From Enoplolaimus lenunculus (Eukaryota; Nematoda; Enoplea; Enoplida; Thoracostomopsidae): 64,000 bases of DNA. The position numbers and the translations under genes were made by a program. Below the pieces are notes generated by a model. That model had not been told where the DNA came from. It ran no database searches and saw nothing but the letters and a program-made list of their open reading frames with translations. The stretch spans positions 186,001-250,000 of the forward strand of contig JASANG010001737.1 of NCBI GenBank assembly GCA_030248215.1, given 5' to 3'. This document shows positions 58,789-64,000 of this stretch, piece after piece (the stretch's first letter is position 1; each line of letters starts with the position of its first letter).

Positions 58789-61700
58789 TACTATTTATAG
58801 CTGTGCCCTAAGCAAGGGTATTCTTGTCACGTTTTTATCTTGACAATATTTACGCCCCTCAACTCTATTCAACATCAGACCATTAGCCAGCCCGTAACCA
58901 GCTCACTTTGCTTTTGGGGCTAAGCAATATTTCAGGAGGTGCATATATACAAGTGTTTTCGTTGACTTACTTACAAGAAAGGTTGAAAATTTTCTAGCGA
59001 GGCCAAAATTTTTTCAGAGGGGCATAAGTCACCCTTGCTACCCCCCTTGCCTACGGTCCGAGTCTAACCATTTAACGTGGCTCATTGACGTACGGAATTT
59101 GCGTAAGTTAGAAATGGGGGCCATAACTGTTCGAGAAGGTACACAAAATTTTTCTAAGGCGCTAGCTCACTACTATTTCTTCCTTCGTATTAAAATTTTG
59201 AACTGACGGCAGCCCAGCATGCTCAGCAACGAGGGGTTCCGAAAATTTTATAAGGAACGTTTTCCATAGGCTACTAAAACGTTTCTGAGAGATGCGACAA
59301 GCTCCCGTTGTTTTCCATGGCGTACGGGCACAATATTTACATCGTGACCACTGATAGGCAAAAATGTTTTACAACCAGGCCCTATTCTAGGTGTATGCTC
59401 TCATTTTTGGACACACACTAGCGTTAAAGTCTTTAATACTAATGCACACGACACAGGGCAATCGATCACGCACGCTGAATAAATACGCTCTTTTAATATT
59501 TACGCTTGTTATATTTATTAAGCCAACGCGTTAGCTTGGCCCTACAACACCAACGCCGCAAATATGGGTGAACGGGGCGGTGGAAGGCGTCGCCTACGCT
59601 GGCGGATATGTTTGCCGTCGCTGGCTAAAAAATTTATCGACAACATTAAACCAATAATAAGTTGTATAGGGTTTATCGCCCCCTCCGTAAATTTTTCTAC
59701 CCTTATTACTGACAATCTTTGGTTGCCGGCCTGCATAGCAAGATCAAATGCTGTTTTAGCTGAGCACATTCCTATAGTCAATATCTAGCGCACAAGAATT
59801 GGCCACATAAAAGTTGTCAGGGGGGGGGTTGCTGTGCGTAAAGTAACTTGGAAAATAGGCAAACCCAGCTGCTGTATAGGATAATTTTCGAAAACCGACA
59901 TCAAGCGAAACAACCTAATCTTTAATCTGGTATCATCTTTAGTAAAAATCCCATCCCAACCGTGTCGCCCCGTTGGTCCAACCATGCTGTTGGCCTGAGT
60001 TAGGCGAACAGTTGCTTTTCGCTGCACCGCTAGCGAGCAGCTTTAGAATTGCACAAGACGGAGAGAAAAATATATAGTGGAAATGCTAGAAACATTTTTT
60101 CAGTTTTGGTGTAGAATAAAAGCGTTTGCGTCTACGTTTATTGCGCTTTTTCAGGTTTAGTTCGTTTTTAGGCTTGATTTGATCTGTAGTAGGTAACTGG
60201 TCTATTTTGATTGGAATTGAGCAGTTTGGATTTTGACACTAAACGGTGTGATTGATAGCAAGCTTATAACTTTGGATATCTCTATGGTTCCCGGACGCAT
60301 TTGAGGTGGAGTGGGGACGTAACACAATTAGAGGTATATTATGTTTATCAAAACCAGCTTTGTTTATAGTTAAGTAAAGTTTCTACCCAAGTAGTCATGG
60401 GTTGGGGGGGTCAGATGTCAGCGCGCTCTTTGGGGTTACTGTTCAAGGCTTTACAGACACGGGTATCAGTTTTCAATGGAAGAAGCCCACCGCTCGATAA
60501 TTTTATAGAACATAATCCCCTTTTTTCAAAATGCTGGCTACGCCAATGTTTCTGACTTGTCATTTTTATCAAAAACTTCACATTGAAGCATTAATAACAG
60601 CCATACGTTTCCCCAACGTGTAGTTTCTGCCTGTCTCTTGAACCTGAGACAAATTATGAGCGAACCCCAGTTTTCGCGGGTCTATAACAACGCAGGCTTA
60701 AGCTTTAGACAATTATTGCTTAAATTTAAGCGTATGCTTAGACGTAGTTATTTGCTTACTTATACACTGATGCTTTAGACTTTGTGCTTACGTTTAGGAG
60801 TATTCTCATATAACACTGTTACGCCCCTCAAAGTAACATTGGCCAAACACGCGATGCCGAGCGGCAGTGGGTGAGTATAGCGCAACTCTTGGAATTAAAT
60901 TTAACTGGACCTTATATGCTTCAAAAAATCTTTTCATCGCATCCCTAGTGTCGATATCATATCCCCTTGTACCGTCCGCCGCTGGCTATGCTCCAGCAGA
61001 AAATATTGAAAATACGTATATTTAATCACGGCATGGCAGTCAGTAACATTTTTTAGCAACAATTTCAAATTTCAAATTCGTTGCTCTTCTATACACTGAT
61101 TCGCTTTGTTGACACACGTCTGACAGACCGGCAGTAAAGTTTAAGGATGATAATTGCAATTAACTGCAAACTTGGAGTCAAGCCATATTTGCGTTTTGTT
61201 TTGTTTTGACGGTGTAAATTAGTGATTGTGTGTTGCGTGTTTGTTTGGATTTTGCTTTGGTGCGAACAATAACGCAATTTAATAAATAAACCAAAAACTT
61301 GAGCTTTTGTTACGACCACTGGCGGATTCAAAGGAGACCACCCGCACCCACATATTACCTTAGCCCTCCAATAGGAATCAAAGCTAAAAATTAGTGCGAA
61401 TATGTAGTATTAAAATTGCGCTTGGGTTATAAGCTCGCTTCGCTCGCGGTTCAACTGAAGTAGATTCCCGATAAATATAAGTCGTTTTATGACCGCTGGC
61501 GGATTCAACGGGGGCCGCCCGCGCCGTAGCTCTCCATCAAAGCTCAATATTTGTGCTAACATTTAGTATTAAAATTGTGTTTGACTTTTCGCTCGCGAAC
61601 ATTTTTACTGATATGTGTCGCGCATCCGGCATTGGTTGCCACGGTATACCGCTGGGAAACTTTAACCTTTGCCACACGATAATTTTTTATTACATTTGAG

Positions 61701-62054
61701 GTTTTCCTATTATTATGTTAAAATTTGTGCCCCAGATCCTTGGATGGCAGTTTCAGTGCTCGACTACAAAAGCTTGACGAACAAGCCCGATAAATGGGGC
61801 TCTCTCGTCATGTGAGCGGAGATTTTGTCCTGCACATACGTGTAACTGTTAAAGTTGTTCGTATACTGTATGCTGGAAAACATGCGCCACGTCCCAAACA
61901 GTAATGGTATTCCTAACAGTGATGTGCTCATCATAACTATAACCAACAATTCGAATTGATTTTTATGTTTGATTTGTTCCATTGACGGATCCAAGATTTT
62001 AAATTCATGATGTAAAACCTCGCCGTATATTTCATTATATTTTGCTAGAAAACA
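58789..62054. other. Non-coding with dispersed repeats
   Basis: Positions 58915-59045 and about 59100-59260 belong to the family at 8290 and 62685. Positions 60690-60850 hold a decayed TTAGGC-type MITE. Positions 61315-61440 and 61490-61600 are two related blocks starting GACCACTGGCGGATTCAA and GACCGCTGGCGGATTCAA and ending near TCGCTTCGCTCGCG. No gene can be supported. Confidence 0.4.
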
Positions 62055-62467
62055 CAGGGTGCAAACGGAATTCCGGTTCCCGTTGCGGCATGTTTTCCCC
62101 TTCCGGTTCCGGTAAATTTTTACCGGAATAAAAAATTTAGGTATTAAAGTTTGGTCGGTGGAATTTAAGATATTTTACTTAAAAATGACGATAAAAATTA
62201 AATAGATTTCATTAGTATAGTATGCAAACCTTGACAATCGCCAAAAATAAACGATCAAAGGTAGATTTTGTTTCTGTGGATTATGAAAGTCTAAAATACA
62301 GGAGATATATCTCGAACTATTGTTATTTCACATTGCAAAAAAAGAGAAAATTAAAATGAATATATCGGTGGCATGTATTTTTCATTTTACGGTTCCGGTT
62401 TCGTTTCCGGTAATTTTTTCAAATTCCGGTACCAGCTCCGGTAAATTGTAATTCCGGTTGCACCCTG
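62055..62467. mobile_element. 413-bp TIR element (CAGGGTGCAA ends)
   Basis: The left end CAGGGTGCAAACGGAATT and the right end AATTCCGGTTGCACCCTG are inverse copies with two mismatches. The interior near both ends is made of degenerate TTCCGGT/ACCGGAA repeats. The CAGGG terminus suggests hAT, but flanking octamers match only weakly. Confidence 0.65.
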
Positions 62468-62684
62468 ATAAACAACACATTGTGAGCTTCAGATTAACTA
62501 TGTCCATCGCAAAATTTTCAGAACGACATGGCCGAGGGGATATATTCCTACCGCTTCTTCCCCGGATCTGCCGCTCATTTTTCTTGCCCCGGTTAAATAT
62601 ATGCACAATTGCGAACTGGTTCTCGCAACCAACAATGTGTTAAAGATAACAACCCAGGTCCGTACCCAACTCACGTACGTAGTG

Positions 62685-62830
62685 GGGCTAAAAAATTTTC
62701 AGGAGAGGCATACAAAGGTTTTCGATAACTTACCGGAAAGGTAGAAAAATTTTTTAAGGGTAAAACCAAAATCTTAACAGTGGAAAGGGCTTGAGCACCC
62801 TTTGGCCCACCCTCTGGCTGCAGGCGCGCG
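62685..62830 (+). repeat. Dispersed repeat family member
   Basis: GGGGCTAAAAAATTTTCAGG, GGTAGAAAAATTTTTTAAGG and the following GGGCTTGAGCACCC block match copies near 8290, 13185 and 58915. Its ends are undefined. Confidence 0.5.
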
Positions 62831-63299
62831 AACAATCAGTCGCGCATATTGCTTTTGTTTTAAAATTGCATTTTGAAAAACTGCAGGCGTGCACAAAAAC
62901 AACGTTTTTTTTCAATATTTTCGTTTAAAGCCCAGTGTATGTTGTTAATGTTTTTTGAAATTTGACAATTTTACGTTTGTGTAATATTCAGCATTAAATG
63001 TTTGTCGTCAAAGTCACCGAGAATTGTATTTTCTGCTTGAGTTGCGATTATTTATTGTTTCCGAGCTAAATTCATATTAAAGCATATAGGATGCGGCAGC
63101 GTGCAGACGGACGTTTCCTTTTGGCGATACCCAAACTGGACATCGAGGTTTGGGAAATATGGGTAGTGAAATTTTTAATAATTTCATTTTTTGAAAATGT
63201 GGTACGGCTTAACAGTCTTGGCCAATGTTAATACGCTAATGGCTCGTTTCATTGTACCGGAACAGCCGTGTACCAGGAGTACGTACAGCAAATACAATT

Positions 63300-63530
63300 G
63301 TAAAAGTTGGGACAGCAGGAAGTTGGGACAGTGGAGAAATCTTGGCCAATGGAGATGTTCAGACACCGGGACAGTGGGAACGGTTTGGTTTGTTGGGTCG
63401 GCGGCACTGTGGGGACAACTGTTAAAATTGTGACATTTGGGACAGTGGGAACAGTTGAAATAGTAGGGTCAGCTGGGACAGTTGAGACGGTGAGGAATGT
63501 CAGAGCAATCGGGACAATTGATATATAGTA
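63300..63530 (+). repeat. Degenerate GGGACAGT-type short tandem repeat
   Basis: Imperfect iterations of TTGGGACAGTGGGAA and GTTGAGACGGT occur with a period of roughly 12-18 bases. Open frames on both strands here encode Gly/Val/Thr-rich low-complexity peptides and are shadows. Positions 63531-64000 show nothing recognisable. Confidence 0.65.
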
Positions 63531-64000
63531 TAAGCAGGCAGTCTTTATCGTAGCGCGGGTCAAATTTTCGTAGTCTGAATTTAATAGACTGGCACGTAAG
63601 GCATCGAACCTCATCAAAGTTCAGGGGACCTCAAGATAGATGGAGCTATCTCCGGGCAAACCTTCTATACTAAGCAATTCATTGTTGGAACACTTTAGAT
63701 TTCTAGCGAAATACTTTTAGACTGTGTTTTGGCGTTCTAGCATGAGAACCACCTTAGTACAGAAAGCTGGATGGCGGTAGCCCCTTGTCCGACTTAGCGC
63801 CCCTAGAAACTGGATCCACGGGATCATGTGTAAAGCACCCCTTGAGTGGAAAGCAAACAAGCGACCCTAAGCATTACATACTCGGACGTTTTGTTGTAGA
63901 ACTTTCTTTATACTATATATTAGGCTGTACATATGTAAACAGGGGCGCATATATGTGCACGCTGAGTTTATTGCTGTCTCGGCACAATAGGTCGGTCTTT

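Noticed and set aside
63184-63617. Overlapping frames on both strands
   Set aside because: They follow a degenerate GGGACAGT tandem repeat and encode low-complexity peptides.
1-64000. Retroviral, LTR or LINE coding regions
   Set aside because: No reverse transcriptase, gag-like or endonuclease motifs were recognised in the open frames. The NPGP motif at 48341 alone is not enough, because its exon joins a DDE-type frame.

Overview
The window is nuclear DNA from an animal. It is AT-rich, gene-poor and full of short dispersed repeats, and its genes are split by GT-AG introns. No operons, bacterial promoters or CRISPR arrays are present. The species cannot be named. A KMT5A-like SET protein, a Ulp1-like protease and a large DDE transposase-like protein clustered together suggest, weakly, an aquatic invertebrate such as a cnidarian or sponge. 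I saw no reverse transcriptase and no LTR element.

Positions 1-19 kb hold almost no convincing coding sequence. They are a mosaic of small foldback (MITE-like) elements, tRNA-related SINE-like pieces and simple repeats. The main pieces are a TA-target family with CTGTAGTGACCC ends, a hAT-like element at 1185-1344, a 617-bp element with a 5-bp target duplication at 13403-14019, and a roughly 305-bp tandem array at 15724-16932. From 19.4 to about 26 kb the minus strand carries exons of an acidic, Ser/Asn-rich protein. The eight core exons are all phase-2 symmetric, and one exon type is present three times. Around 23.6-30 kb there are two recent segmental duplications (784 bp and 1003 bp).

From 33 to 56 kb the window is unusually coherent, with every credible exon on the plus strand. 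(a) Exons at 33267-39367 encode an unrecognised protein; their phases connect to the next gene. (b) Exons at 40866-44727 encode a 27-bp-repeat (GPGEQAE) region followed by a KMT5A/PR-Set7-like SET domain. (c) 45065-45673 encodes a C48 (Ulp1/SENP-type) cysteine protease. (d) 48215-56065 encodes a large DDE transposase-like protein. It starts with a 2A-like NPGP motif and ends in an eight-unit Ser/Glu-rich repeat interrupted by one nonsense codon. Exon phases match at every junction I propose in (c) and (d), at the three introns of the SET gene, and at the first three junctions of (a).

A histone-methyltransferase-like gene, a SUMO-protease-like gene and a transposase-like gene, same strand and adjacent, could be parts of one very large DNA transposon or neighbouring domesticated genes. 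I could not find terminal repeats enclosing all three. Positions 56-64 kb return to repeats: a duplicated 300-bp block, a 431-base block with a single T, a 77-bp tandem array, MITEs and degenerate short repeats.
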